Assembly: GCA_947498455.1 (NCBI GenBank)
Contig: CANMKK010000003.1
Coordinates: 62,001 to 126,000 of the forward strand
DNA length: 64,000 bases
Source: an uncultured Aquimarina sp.
Lineage (GTDB): Bacteria; Bacteroidota; Bacteroidia; Flavobacteriales; Flavobacteriaceae
Reading direction: 5' to 3'
The notes under the pieces were generated by a model. That model had not been told where the DNA came from. It searched no databases and saw only the letters and a list, made by a program, of their open reading frames with translations. This document shows positions 18,287 to 27,615 of this stretch, in pieces; positions within the stretch are counted from its first letter, which is position 1; every line of letters begins with the position of its first letter. The translations under genes were made by a program, and so were the position numbers.

Positions 18287-19017
18287 GAAAATATAGAACT
18301 ATTACTCATTAATTTAGATAGTTTTTTAGCGTATTTTGGTAAAAACCCTTTTTCCAAAACTTCGAATTGCTGGTAATTATGAATATCAGATCCAACAAGA
18401 TCTATATACCCATTATCTAGTAAGTTTATAGCTGTCTTTTGGACAGAATCTCCATAATATCCAGATAGGGATAGTAAATTAAGTTGAAATAAAATATTTT
18501 GACCTTTTAATAATTTATATTTTTTAAGATTATTTTGGTAAAAGGAATAACGCTCCGGATGTGCTAAAATAGGAATATACCCAGCCAATTTAATTTCAAA
18601 AAGTATTTCTTTTAAATTTATAGGAGGATTAAATGTAGACATTTCTACTAATAAATGTTTACCTGATAATGGAATTACATTTCCTTTTTTTATTCGTTCA
18701 TAAAATAAGTCATCCAACATATATTCAGCACTTGTTTCTAACTGTACTTTTATTTCAAGGGATTTTAAAACTTCACACATTTCACTATGCTTAGTCAGGA
18801 TAACCTCATTTGTATTCGGCCATATTTCCTGCATAACATGCGGAGTAGTTATAATTTTTTTTACACCCAGATTTTCAAATTGCTCAATTATATAAGCAGA
18901 TTGGTATATGGTCTTTACACCATCATCTATATTAGGTAATAAGTGTGAATGTATATCTATATAATCTTTAGGGATTATCTCTTTAAATGGAACTTTGTTT
19001 TTTGATAAAAACTGCAA
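18283..19017 (-). CDS. PHP-type protein-tyrosine phosphatase (CpsB/CapC/YwqE family)
   Basis: The 244-aa protein shows PHP metal-binding motifs: DIHSHLLPNIDDG (about 22-34), TTPHV (about 58), AHPERY (about 156) and GSDIHNY (about 214). Such manganese-dependent phosphatases dephosphorylate the tyrosine tail of Wzc-type kinases. Here it lies tail-to-tail with the kinase gene: the TAA of the kinase (18284-18286) and this gene's stop (18283-18285) overlap on opposite strands. That position supports the kinase as its substrate. Confidence 0.93.
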   Translation of the reverse strand: MQFLSKNKVPFKEIIPKDYIDIHSHLLPNIDDGVKTIYQSAYIIEQFENLGVKKIITTPHVMQEIWPNTNEVILTKHSEMCEVLKSLEIKVQLETSAEYMLDDLFYERIKKGNVIPLSGKHLLVEMSTFNPPINLKEILFEIKLAGYIPILAHPERYSFYQNNLKKYKLLKGQNILFQLNLLSLSGYYGDSVQKTAINLLDNGYIDLVGSDIHNYQQFEVLEKGFLPKYAKKLSKLMSNSSIFS

Positions 19018-19126
19018 TGCGATCTGATTTGGGATAATTAATTACACAAGTCATGGTTAACACAAAAAAACACGACTTATTGTAAGTTATGTCATTTCAG
19101 GTGAAATAAAAAAATAAATTAAACAA

Positions 19127-19162
19127 AAAACCACTTAAAAAAATGAATTCTTAAGTGGTTTT
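19127..19162 (-). terminator. terminator of the DUF2807 gene
   Basis: AAAACCACTTAA (19127-19138) pairs with TTAAGTGGTTTT (19151-19162), 12 bp perfect. Read on the minus strand it is followed by TTTG and then T-rich DNA, and it sits just past the 19199 stop. Confidence 0.75.
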
Positions 19163-19198
19163 AATCAATATGATTAATTAAAAGATTGGGACGAACAC

Positions 19199-19927
19199 TT
19201 ATATTTTAGTAATATCTCCAGAACCAGAGATTTTTTTATCTTCTTTTTCTGGATTACCTTGATAATCAATATCACCAGAACCCGTTACTCGAGCTTTTAG
19301 AGAATGGGTAGAGGTTAGTTCTATATCTCCAGAACCTGTTACTGAAGCGGTGACATCTTTGGCATTTAGATCCAGTGCTTTAATATTTCCCGAACCTGTA
19401 ACTTTACAATCCAAATTAGAAGTGGTACCTTTTAATTCTAAATCACCACTGCCTGATACGGAACTTTCGATATTTTCGGCTTTAACAATCAATTGGACAT
19501 CTCCTGAGCCAGAAACACTAGTTTTAAATTCAGTAGTCTTAATTATATCGTTACTGTATACATCTCCGGATCCTGATAAACTTACTTTGTTAAGATCTTT
19601 AAACGGTACGGTAATAATTAATTTTTTACCTATGGTGGGTTTCAAGTAAACTCCTTTTTTTACATAAATCTTTAAAACTTCTCCTTCGACCTCGGTTATT
19701 ATATAAGGAAGTAAGTTGCTTTCTCCTTTTATGATTATTTTTCCTTCTTCTCCTAATACAAGTTCAACATCCAGACTTCCTTTTACTTTTACTTGATCAT
19801 ATTCAGATAAGCTTCTGGTTTTGGTTGTGGTAGTACCGTTACCTTTTACTTTTTTACCACCCCATTGTGCTTGCATCGATGTTACACAATATAATGTAAG
19901 AATTAAAATGATTTTTACTGTTCTCAT
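19199..19927 (-). CDS. DUF2807 (head-GIN domain) exported protein
   Basis: The 242-aa protein has a signal peptide (MRTVKIILILTLYCVTSMQAQ) and then a right-handed beta-helix-like chain built from repeats containing GSGD or SGSGD, at least nine times. This is the DUF2807 'auto-transporter adhesin head GIN' pattern. Such proteins are exported and common in Bacteroidota; their molecular role is not settled. It lies 180 bp downstream of the DUF4097-type gene of the sigma-factor operon and may be part of the same regulon. Ends at the hairpin at 19127-19162. Confidence 0.88.
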   Translation of the reverse strand: MRTVKIILILTLYCVTSMQAQWGGKKVKGNGTTTTKTRSLSEYDQVKVKGSLDVELVLGEEGKIIIKGESNLLPYIITEVEGEVLKIYVKKGVYLKPTIGKKLIITVPFKDLNKVSLSGSGDVYSNDIIKTTEFKTSVSGSGDVQLIVKAENIESSVSGSGDLELKGTTSNLDCKVTGSGNIKALDLNAKDVTASVTGSGDIELTSTHSLKARVTGSGDIDYQGNPEKEDKKISGSGDITKI

Positions 19928-20107
19928 AATTGATTTTTGAATGTTTGATGATTAATTATACCTAACAGGTTCTAAAAATAGGCTACAAATATAAAGTTGC
20001 TTTTATTATCGTTTGAAGCAGTAAAGTTCTTGAATAGTCATAACTTCGGAAGTCTTTATAATTAAGAAACGGGAGAGACAAACGATTATTTAAGTCTAAT
20101 TCTAGAG

Positions 20108-21214
20108 TTATTTGGTGTTATTTCTAATTTTTATACTTCCATAGTTAGAACTTATACTTATAGTATTTCCACTATTCTTTTCGCCTCTATATCCCTGATA
20201 ATCTTTACTGGTATTTTCCGTACTTTTTTTCATTATATTAAAACTATCATCTAATTTGATCCCTCCATAAGATGTTTTAAGGATAAAATCAAAATTAGAC
20301 TCAGAATCGTAGCCTATTGTAATACCAGTGTAATCTGTTTTGATTAGAGTATTATTAGTTGTGGATTTTAAGTTTTTTATATCTATGGAACCATAATCCG
20401 AATTAATGTTTAATTCTTTACCTACATCACCTATATTGGTGTCTAAATAATCACCGTTTCCTTTTAATAAATTGACATTTTGGACATTTAAATCTCCATA
20501 ATCACAGTTATAATATAATTCTTTTACGGTTTTGATACTAGACTTGGAATAATCTGCATTTAATTGAATTTTTTCAGCTTTTTCTAACGTGAAATCAGAA
20601 TAATCGGCATTAATTTTGCCATTTTTTATATATTTTATGGTACTATTATGAGTGTAATCTATGTTTATATAATTTTCATCTCCTAATAAATCTCCAATGA
20701 TAATTTGTCCATAGTCACAACGAATTTTAGCATTCCCTTCTATTTTATCTAGCGTAATACTACCATAGTCATTATTGAGATCCAATTTGTTGGTTATGGG
20801 GACTTTTACGGTATAATTAATTTCCATTTTTGTATTGCTATTTCCCCACCCTTCTGTGAATTTTCCCCACCAGGATCCCCCATCTTTATTAAAGATCGTT
20901 TGTGCACTCACCATCTGAGTAGAAGATTCGAACTTTACATCAATATTTTTTAGTTTTTTGATTACCTTTTCTTCATCATTACCATTTACTTTGATATTTA
21001 TTTCTAGTACCACTTTGTTCTCCGACCAGCTCGTTATACTCACATTTCCATAATCATTCCCAATTTTTAGTAAAGCATCACTGTCTACTGCGAATTCTTT
21101 ATTTATAGATTTTTCTTTAGTATATTTTCCTTTTATTTTATCTCCATGATTACCAAAAGTAATAGCAGGAATAAAGAAGAGTATATATAATATGTTATAG
21201 TATGTTGTCTTCAT
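20108..21214 (-). CDS. exported DUF4097-like beta-helix protein
   Basis: The 368-aa protein has a signal peptide (MKTTYYNILYILFFIPAITFG) and many imperfect repeats of the form NDYGSI, DYGQI, DYSDF and DYGDL along residues about 45-350, giving a repeated beta-strand pattern like DUF4097/DUF2807 beta-helix proteins. It is the third gene of an operon after an ECF sigma factor and an anti-sigma-like protein; its start overlaps the end of the latter by 20 bp. In this arrangement the protein is probably an envelope target or a sensor of the sigma system (inference). No catalytic motif is visible. Confidence 0.78.
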   Translation of the reverse strand: MKTTYYNILYILFFIPAITFGNHGDKIKGKYTKEKSINKEFAVDSDALLKIGNDYGNVSITSWSENKVVLEINIKVNGNDEEKVIKKLKNIDVKFESSTQMVSAQTIFNKDGGSWWGKFTEGWGNSNTKMEINYTVKVPITNKLDLNNDYGSITLDKIEGNAKIRCDYGQIIIGDLLGDENYINIDYTHNSTIKYIKNGKINADYSDFTLEKAEKIQLNADYSKSSIKTVKELYYNCDYGDLNVQNVNLLKGNGDYLDTNIGDVGKELNINSDYGSIDIKNLKSTTNNTLIKTDYTGITIGYDSESNFDFILKTSYGGIKLDDSFNIMKKSTENTSKDYQGYRGEKNSGNTISISSNYGSIKIRNNTK

Positions 21215-21758
21215 TTTCTGTTAATTTTAAGGTATTAATCTCATTAATTTTTTCTAAAACCTCCTGTAATAATGATGCTCGTTTTTGGAAATTTGTGATC
21301 ATAGCGCTAATTACACGTTTATCATTATTACTTTGAAAAAGATCTTTTTTAAGAATTTCATAATTTGATTCTAATTTTTTTAATTGTTCCATAGCATCTT
21401 TTATCAAGTTAGTTGTTTCTAAAGATGTATTTTTATTGATTTCTTCTAACTGGGCTTCTATTGCTACAGTAAAGAAATTCTGAGTATCTTTCATTTGATC
21501 AGACACACTCGCTAAATCTGTTTCTTCTTGAGTATTGATAGTATTATTTACTGAAACAATACCAAATAAGATCGTTATACTAGCGGCAATGGCAAGTGGT
21601 TTCAACCAATTTCGTCTTTTAGTCTGCAATGGAACTACATTAGTGTGTACTTGTAGTTTTTCTAAAAAACGTACTTTATGATCAGCGGATGGTTCAAGGA
21701 TATCTAATTGATTTTCCATTCGCTTAAATATTTTTTCTATTTCATATTCTTTTTTCAT
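21195..21758 (-). CDS. anti-sigma-factor-like single-pass membrane protein
   Basis: The start at 21758 gives MKKEYEIEKIFKRMENQLDIL (187 aa) and an ATGA overlap with the sigma-factor stop, which decides it over an upstream Met. It has a cytoplasmic N-terminal segment (about 1-50), one membrane helix (about 52-70, WLKPLAIAASITILFGIVSV) and an outer part that is largely coiled-coil (about 85-180). The position behind an ECF sigma gene and the topology suggest an anti-sigma factor, although the ZAS metal motif HxxxCxxC is absent. Confidence 0.78.
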   Translation of the reverse strand: MKKEYEIEKIFKRMENQLDILEPSADHKVRFLEKLQVHTNVVPLQTKRRNWLKPLAIAASITILFGIVSVNNTINTQEETDLASVSDQMKDTQNFFTVAIEAQLEEINKNTSLETTNLIKDAMEQLKKLESNYEILKKDLFQSNNDKRVISAMITNFQKRASLLQEVLEKINEINTLKLTENEDNIL

Positions 21759-22303
21759 GCAACTTGTAATTTTTTTCGTAAACTTTCTTTGGCACGTGAA
21801 ATAAGTGTACGACAATTAGGGTATGAAATATTCATAATGGTACAGATTTCTTCATAATCATAACCTTCTATTAAGTGTAGCGATAAAACAGTGCTATAAC
21901 TATTTTTTAATTGCTTTAGTGTACTTAATATATTTTTGGCTTTTATGTTAATAATATCTTCTTGTACAATTCCTTCTGTATCCATAAGTGTATATTCAAT
22001 AGTTTCTAAAGGGACTTCTCCTTGTATATTTAACTTACGAGATACTGTAATGCTAGAATTAACAACAATTCTTTTAAGCCAAGAGCCAAACATCTTATCA
22101 TCTTCGAGCATTGGTAATTTTGTAAAAGCTGTCAAAAAAGCTTCTTGCATAATATCTTCAGCTTCGGCAGTGTTTTTAATGATTCTATAAGCTGTATTAT
22201 ACATTGCCTTATAATACCTATTATAGATTTCCATTTGTGCACTCTGATCACCGTTACGGCATTTTTTTACCAGTTGCTCTGTATTTAATTTGGTTAGTGT
22301 CAA
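21755..22303 (-). CDS. ECF-type RNA polymerase sigma factor
   Basis: The 182-aa protein has sigma region 2 (about 25-95, YNRYYKAMYNTAYRI then EAEDIMQEAFLTAF) and region 4 (about 120-178, YSTVLSLHLIEGYDYEEI then CRTLISRAKESLRKKL). Regions 1 and 3 are missing, as in the ECF group. It heads an operon with the anti-sigma-like gene (4-bp overlap) and the DUF4097-type gene, so it likely answers an envelope cue. It is divergent from lon over a 221-bp gap. Confidence 0.93.
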   Translation of the reverse strand: MTLTKLNTEQLVKKCRNGDQSAQMEIYNRYYKAMYNTAYRIIKNTAEAEDIMQEAFLTAFTKLPMLEDDKMFGSWLKRIVVNSSITVSRKLNIQGEVPLETIEYTLMDTEGIVQEDIINIKAKNILSTLKQLKNSYSTVLSLHLIEGYDYEEICTIMNISYPNCRTLISRAKESLRKKLQVA

Positions 22304-22524
22304 AAACTACAGTTTACTTTTATATAAAGATATGGATACCCATGTTTTGTTACAGTTTTGAAAATATTTTTTATTTTGCTTATGGCATAACAATTGAATT
22401 AACTATGATGAATCAAATATAAATAGCTTATTTTGTAAGCCTTATAGGTTCATAAATGAATTAAAAAGAATTTTTAAAGAAATGTAGTTTTGTTCTAATG
22501 ACAAAATGACTTTGATATATACAT

Positions 22525-24975
22525 ATGACGAAATCCAAATTAATAGCACTTGACAGTTTGTCATTTCAAGGAATAAATGAAGATGCTGAACTTATACCTT
22601 TGATGACACCAGAGGATGAAGAAGAAATTGATAAAGAAGATTTGCCCGAAATCTTACCTATTTTACCTTTACGAAATACAGTTTTATTTCCGGGAGTGGT
22701 AATACCTATTACGGCAGGTCGTGACAAATCAATTAAACTTCTTAATGAAGCTAATAATGGAAATAAAATTATTGGTGTAGTTTCCCAAAAAGAAGAAGAT
22801 GTAGAAAATCCTACATCAAAAGATATTAATAAAATAGGAGTAGTGGCTCAGATCTTAAGAGTTCTTAAAATGCCTGATGGGAACACTACAGTTATTTTAC
22901 AAGGAAAGAAGAGATTTAAAATCGATGAGATTTTAGAAGAAGAACCCTATATAAAGGCTAGAATTTCTGAAGTGAGCGAGGTTAAACCTTCAAAAGATAA
23001 TCAAGAGTTTACTACGATTATTGACTCTATAAAAGATTTGGCTTTAGAAATAATAAAAGAGAGTCCTAATATTCCATCAGAGGCTTCTTTTGCTATAAAG
23101 AATATAGAGAGTAGTTCTTTTTTGATCAATTTTGTTTCCTCCAATCTTAACCTTCCAGTAGAGGAGAAGCAAAGTATTTTAGAAATAGATAATGTAAAAG
23201 AAAGGGCACTGGCTGCATTAAAATTCATGAATTTGGAATTCCAAAAGTTGGAACTGAGAAATGATATTCAGAATAAGGTGCATAATGACATGAGTCAGCA
23301 ACAGCGAGAGTATTTTCTTCATCAACAAATGAAAACTATCCAGGAAGAGCTTGGAGGTGTTTCTCATGAAGATGAATTGGAAGAAATGCATCAACGCAGT
23401 AAAGATAAAAAGTGGAATGAAGATGTAAAAAAACATTTCGAAAAAGAATTATCCAAAATGCGTCGAATGAATCCTCAGGTAGCTGAGTATTCTATACAGC
23501 GAAATTATCTTGATTTATTTCTAGATTTACCTTGGAATGAGTACAGTAACGATAAGTTTGATCTAAAACGAGCCAAGAAAATTCTGGATCGAGATCACTA
23601 TGGATTGGATGATGTGAAGAAACGTATTATTGAGTATCTAGCGGTATTAAAACTGCGTAATGATATGAAATCTCCAATATTATGTTTATACGGACCTCCT
23701 GGAGTTGGTAAAACATCGTTAGGTAAATCTGTTGCGGAGGCCTTAGGTAGAGAATATGTTAGGATATCCTTAGGAGGGTTGCGTGATGAAGCAGAAATAC
23801 GAGGTCATAGGAAAACATATATTGGGGCTATGCCTGGTAGGATTATACAAAGCCTTAAAAAGGGAGGTACAAGTAATCCAGTATTCGTTTTAGACGAAAT
23901 AGATAAATTATCTGTAGGCAATCAAGGAGATCCTTCTTCTGCATTATTAGAAGTACTGGATCCTGAGCAAAACTCCGAATTTCATGATAATTTTTTAGAA
24001 CTGGGATTTGATCTGTCTAAAGTAATGTTTATTGCTACTTCCAATAGTCTTAATACGATACAACCAGCACTAAGGGATCGTATGGAGATTATTAATGTAA
24101 CAGGGTATACTATTGAAGAAAAGGTAGAAATAGCCAAGCAACATTTGTTACCAAAACAATTAGTAGAACATGGATTGGATAAAACTCATCTTAAAATTGG
24201 AAAAGCTCAGTTAGAAAAGATAGTTGAAGGTTATACAAGAGAATCTGGTGTTAGGGGATTGGAAAAGCAAATAGCCAAAATGGTTCGGTATGCTGCCAAG
24301 AATATTGCGATGGAGGAGGAGTATAATGTAAAAGTTAATAATGAAGATATAATAGAGGTACTTGGAGTTCCGAGGTTAGAGCGCGATAAATATGAGAATA
24401 ATGAAGTTGCTGGTGTTGTTACGGGGTTGGCTTGGACAAGTGTCGGAGGAGATATTTTGTTTATAGAATCAATTTTATCCAAAGGAAAAGGGAGTTTAAG
24501 TATTACTGGTAATTTGGGGAAGGTGATGAAAGAATCTGCCACTATTGCTATGGAATATATTAAAGCAAATGCAGATGTTCTTGGTCTTAGTACGGAAATT
24601 TTTGATAAGTATAATGTCCATATTCATGTTCCTGAAGGTGCTACTCCAAAGGATGGGCCTAGCGCAGGAATAACTATGCTTACATCTTTAGTGTCTTTAT
24701 TTACACAAAGGAAAGTTAAGAAAAGTATTGCGATGACCGGAGAAATTACATTGAGAGGTAAAGTTTTACCTGTAGGTGGAATAAAAGAAAAGATTCTAGC
24801 AGCAAAAAGGGCGCATATCAAAGAAATATTATTGTGTGCTGATAATAAGCGAGATATTGATGAGATTAAACAAGAATATCTTAAAGGATTGACTTTTCAT
24901 TATGTAAAAGAAATGAGCGAGGTTTTAGACCTGGCATTAACTAATAGTAAGGTAAAAGGAGCTAAAAAATTATAA
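22525..24975 (+). CDS. lon: ATP-dependent protease Lon (endopeptidase La)
   Basis: The 816-aa protein has the N-terminal LON substrate-binding domain (about 40-235), AAA+ ATPase with Walker [10 protein letters not shown] (about 390-398) and Walker B FVLDEIDK, and the C-terminal protease domain. The Ser-Lys dyad is in PKDGPSAG (S713) and [11 protein letters not shown] (lysine at 754-756). It degrades misfolded and regulatory proteins in the cytoplasm. It is single in its transcription unit and ends at a strong terminator. TAGTTTTG at 22485-22492 resembles a flavobacterial -7 element, but no matching TTG is visible upstream. Confidence 0.97.
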   Translation: MTKSKLIALDSLSFQGINEDAELIPLMTPEDEEEIDKEDLPEILPILPLRNTVLFPGVVIPITAGRDKSIKLLNEANNGNKIIGVVSQKEEDVENPTSKDINKIGVVAQILRVLKMPDGNTTVILQGKKRFKIDEILEEEPYIKARISEVSEVKPSKDNQEFTTIIDSIKDLALEIIKESPNIPSEASFAIKNIESSSFLINFVSSNLNLPVEEKQSILEIDNVKERALAALKFMNLEFQKLELRNDIQNKVHNDMSQQQREYFLHQQMKTIQEELGGVSHEDELEEMHQRSKDKKWNEDVKKHFEKELSKMRRMNPQVAEYSIQRNYLDLFLDLPWNEYSNDKFDLKRAKKILDRDHYGLDDVKKRIIEYLAVLKLRNDMKSPILCLYGPPGVGKTSLGKSVAEALGREYVRISLGGLRDEAEIRGHRKTYIGAMPGRIIQSLKKGGTSNPVFVLDEIDKLSVGNQGDPSSALLEVLDPEQNSEFHDNFLELGFDLSKVMFIATSNSLNTIQPALRDRMEIINVTGYTIEEKVEIAKQHLLPKQLVEHGLDKTHLKIGKAQLEKIVEGYTRESGVRGLEKQIAKMVRYAAKNIAMEEEYNVKVNNEDIIEVLGVPRLERDKYENNEVAGVVTGLAWTSVGGDILFIESILSKGKGSLSITGNLGKVMKESATIAMEYIKANADVLGLSTEIFDKYNVHIHVPEGATPKDGPSAGITMLTSLVSLFTQRKVKKSIAMTGEITLRGKVLPVGGIKEKILAAKRAHIKEILLCADNKRDIDEIKQEYLKGLTFHYVKEMSEVLDLALTNSKVKGAKKL

Positions 24976-25000
24976 AATTTAGACATATAGCTTAGAAATA

Positions 25001-25033
25001 AAAAGCCTCGATATGCGAATCGAGGCTTTTTTA
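25001..25033 (+). terminator. terminator of lon
   Basis: AAAAGCCTCGAT (25001-25012) and ATCGAGGCTTTT (25019-25030) form a 12-bp perfect stem with a 6-nt loop, followed by TTT. It lies 26 bp past the stop. Confidence 0.9.
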
Positions 25034-25124
25034 TACTATTATTCGATATGTTAAAATTTTAAGACTATAGTAAGTAGTATAAAATAGAATAGCTAAAGTA
25101 GACAGATCATAAGTAGTATACTAT

Positions 25125-25290
25125 TAATACGATTTACGCATAAAACTTTCGCATATAGTTCGTTTCTTTTGCACTATATCTGTGTTATAAAATTCAACAA
25201 TAGCTACTGCTATTCTTTAATTTTATGCGTTAATCTAGCACAAAATAATTCAAACTTTTTATATGAACTTCTTATCCGTAAATCGTATAA
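25125..25290 (+). repeat. MITE-like repeat, copy 2 (reference copy, 166 bp)
   Basis: Starts TAATACGATTTACG and ends CGTAAATCGTATAA, which are inverted copies of each other, so the element has terminal inverted repeats of about 13 bp. Internally it has a hairpin AATAGC-TACT-GCTATT and two CGCATA direct repeats near the left end. The reverse complement matches 3726-3891 across the whole length. It lies between the lon terminator and the terminator of the convergent OmpA gene, with no gene of its own. Confidence 0.78.
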
Positions 25291-25346
25291 GTAAAACTTT
25301 TCGAAAGTTTTTTTGAATGATGATGTTTATTTATGGATATAAAAAA

Positions 25347-25370
25347 GGGATGTACTGATAGGTACATCCC
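25347..25370 (-). terminator. terminator of the OmpA-family gene
   Basis: GGGATGTAC (25347-25355) and GTACATCCC (25362-25370) pair perfectly with a 6-nt loop. Read on the minus strand a TTTTTTATA tract follows. Confidence 0.85.
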
Positions 25371-25393
25371 TGTAATTTAATATAATGTTGTTT

Positions 25394-26227
25394 TTAATTT
25401 GAAGAAAGCATAGAGAAGAATTTATCCAGATTTGGTAATAAAACTATTCTGGTTCTTCTATTAATAGCCATATTTTCTTCAGAATCATTTTCTACCAAAG
25501 GTTGGTAGCTACTTCTCCCAGAGGCGATTAACTTAGATGGGTCCACATTGTATTTCTTTTGTAACAATCTTGTAATAGATGTAGCTCTTTTAACACTTAA
25601 ATCCCAGTTATCTTCTAAAGCAGGAGTGTTAATAGTTCTAGGATCAGTATGACCTTCGATCATAACATCTAAGCTAGGTTCAGAATTGATCACATTAGCC
25701 AATTTTTCTAGAATATCATTTGCTTTGTTACTTACTCTATAGCTTCCGCTATTGAATAACATTTTATCAGATATCGATATCATAACTACAGTGTTATCAA
25801 TATCAATTGAGATATCCTCATCTCCTTTTATGCTGTCATCTAAAGAATTTTTAAGATTGTGAGAAACCGCAATGTTCATTGAATCCTTTAAAGTTTTTGC
25901 ATTCTTAAGCTGCTCTGAATTAACCTTGCTTAAGGTCTCATTCATTTTTTTCTTCGTTTTGTTAGAGATAACGGCCAGATCATCTACCATTACCATTTTT
26001 TCATCATTGCTGTCTTTTAGAGAATTAATTTTTGCGTTATAATCAGCAACTCTAGCTTCAATTTTTGCAAATTTGCTTTCTAACTCTTCTTTCTCTACAG
26101 TCGTTTTCTGGAGTGTACTTTTAGTGTTTTGTAAATCCGCCTCAACAGCTAAAAACTTCTTTTTAGACACGCAGGACGTTGTTATCATTGCCCCAGACAA
26201 TACGATTAGTGTGAATACTTTTTTCAT
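25394..26227 (-). CDS. OmpA-family lipoprotein (peptidoglycan-binding)
   Basis: The 277-aa protein has a signal peptide with lipobox TTSC (C19), a coiled-coil spacer (about 25-110) and a C-terminal OmpA/MotB domain (about 145-265). The domain shows SGSYRVSNKANDIL, VMIEGHTDPRTI and NRRTRIVLLP, typical peptidoglycan contacts. It should be anchored in the outer membrane and grip the cell wall. It is monocistronic and ends at the hairpin at 25347-25370. Confidence 0.92.
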   Translation of the reverse strand: MKKVFTLIVLSGAMITTSCVSKKKFLAVEADLQNTKSTLQKTTVEKEELESKFAKIEARVADYNAKINSLKDSNDEKMVMVDDLAVISNKTKKKMNETLSKVNSEQLKNAKTLKDSMNIAVSHNLKNSLDDSIKGDEDISIDIDNTVVMISISDKMLFNSGSYRVSNKANDILEKLANVINSEPSLDVMIEGHTDPRTINTPALEDNWDLSVKRATSITRLLQKKYNVDPSKLIASGRSSYQPLVENDSEENMAINRRTRIVLLPNLDKFFSMLSSN

Positions 26228-26543
26228 GGTTATTTAATTAATCTTTTATACGATAGAAAAACTAAAACTTGTCTTTTTTATTGTAATAAAGCTTAATAAA
26301 CTTTTCATATGATATTCTTAAAAAATGTTAAAAAAAATAATATGTTTAGAATATTAAGAAGTAAATACAATTTTTTTTTTAATGTATTTAATTGACTAAC
26401 AATTTGTTATTGAATACTGAGTTAAATGTATAATAAGATTAACACATTTTCATTACTGTAACAATCTTATGTATATTGCCGTCTTATAAAAAAAGTGAAA
26501 ATTCGGATAAATAATACTTTAACTTGAAAAATTAAAAAGAGTA
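26228..26543. other. divergent intergenic gap, OmpA gene to M23 gene
   Basis: Very AT-rich with no gene or strong hairpin visible. It should contain the promoters of both flanking genes; I could not assign them. Confidence 0.5.
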
Positions 26544-27506
26544 ATGTTTTTAAATAAGAGAAAATTAGCTTCAATATTAATTGTAAGCTGTATTTCTATT
26601 TTTACCATTAAAGGGCAAGAATCGGTATTAGAAGGTAAAACTAGTTTATTAGGACATAAGAAAATGTTCCTTAATGGTAAAACTACTTATTTACCAATTT
26701 ATAAAAAAAATGTTGATAACAATCATACAGAAACAGCAAAAGAAGCTGTCAAAACTGCTTATGATAGTAATTGGAGTAATACTGTGTTTAATACCTATTG
26801 GAAAGAGAAACTGACATATCCTTTTGAAATCAGTTTTAAAGAAGGAACATTTTCATCACCGGTGGATCATAAAATGGTGGTTACTTCTAGGTATGGGTGG
26901 AGAAGAGGAAGAGCACATCAAGGGATTGATATTGATTTAAAGACGGGAGATAATGTGAAAACATTACTAGGAGGTAAGGTTAGGTATGCAAGATATCATA
27001 GAGGTCATGGAAAAACTATTATAGTACGCCACGATAATGGATTAGAAACGGTATATGCTCACCTTTCGGAATATTTGGTAAAAGAAAATGATATCGTAAA
27101 AAAAGGACAGGTTATAGGTAAAGGCGGAGTTTCGGGAAATGCAAGAGGAAGTCACTTACACCTAGAAGTAAGATATATGGGTAAGAGTATACATCCTGAA
27201 TATTTCTTTGATTTTGATGATGAAACTGTAATTAGATCAGAAAAGATGGCAGTTCCTAAGGTATGGGGAACTCCAAGATTACATAAATCTACTCGTAGGA
27301 GTAAAGTCATTGTTTATGAGGCCATAGAGGATATTGTGCAAGAAGAAGAAAGTACTGCAAAAGATAATATATATATTGTTAAGCGAGGAGATACCTTATA
27401 CGGTATAGCCAGTAAATATGATGTTAACGTATCGGAAATATGTAAAATTAATTCGATTAGATATAATACAGTTCTTAATATTGGACAAGAACTTCTTTTG
27501 TATTGA
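26544..27506 (+). CDS. M23 family metallopeptidase with C-terminal LysM domain
   Basis: The 320-aa protein has an N-terminal signal segment (about 7-24). The peptidase domain (about 108-215) shows RAHQGID with H125 and D129, and GSHLHLE with H204/H206, the zinc ligands of lysostaphin-type M23 enzymes. A LysM domain (about 275-319, VKRGDTLYGIASKYDV) binds peptidoglycan. Expected role is cell-wall hydrolysis or division-linked remodelling outside the inner membrane. All metal ligands are present, so it is probably an active enzyme. Confidence 0.93.
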   Translation: MFLNKRKLASILIVSCISIFTIKGQESVLEGKTSLLGHKKMFLNGKTTYLPIYKKNVDNNHTETAKEAVKTAYDSNWSNTVFNTYWKEKLTYPFEISFKEGTFSSPVDHKMVVTSRYGWRRGRAHQGIDIDLKTGDNVKTLLGGKVRYARYHRGHGKTIIVRHDNGLETVYAHLSEYLVKENDIVKKGQVIGKGGVSGNARGSHLHLEVRYMGKSIHPEYFFDFDDETVIRSEKMAVPKVWGTPRLHKSTRRSKVIVYEAIEDIVQEEESTAKDNIYIVKRGDTLYGIASKYDVNVSEICKINSIRYNTVLNIGQELLLY

Positions 27507-27615
27507 TTTTAATCTTTGCTTACTAATCGAACGAAATAATCAACGCTTTTTCATAATAAATAAGTTTTCAGTTTTTTATTTACTGATACTTATCTTTATG
27601 AAATACTACTGATTT

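Noticed and set aside
19199..19927. CRISPR-like or tandem-DNA repeat signal in the GSGD-rich gene
   Set aside because: The repetition is at protein level with diverged codons, not regular DNA repeats with spacers. No CRISPR array is present in the window.
22204..22422. 72-aa plus-strand frame in front of lon
   Set aside because: Partly opposite to the ECF sigma gene and without a recognisable protein pattern.
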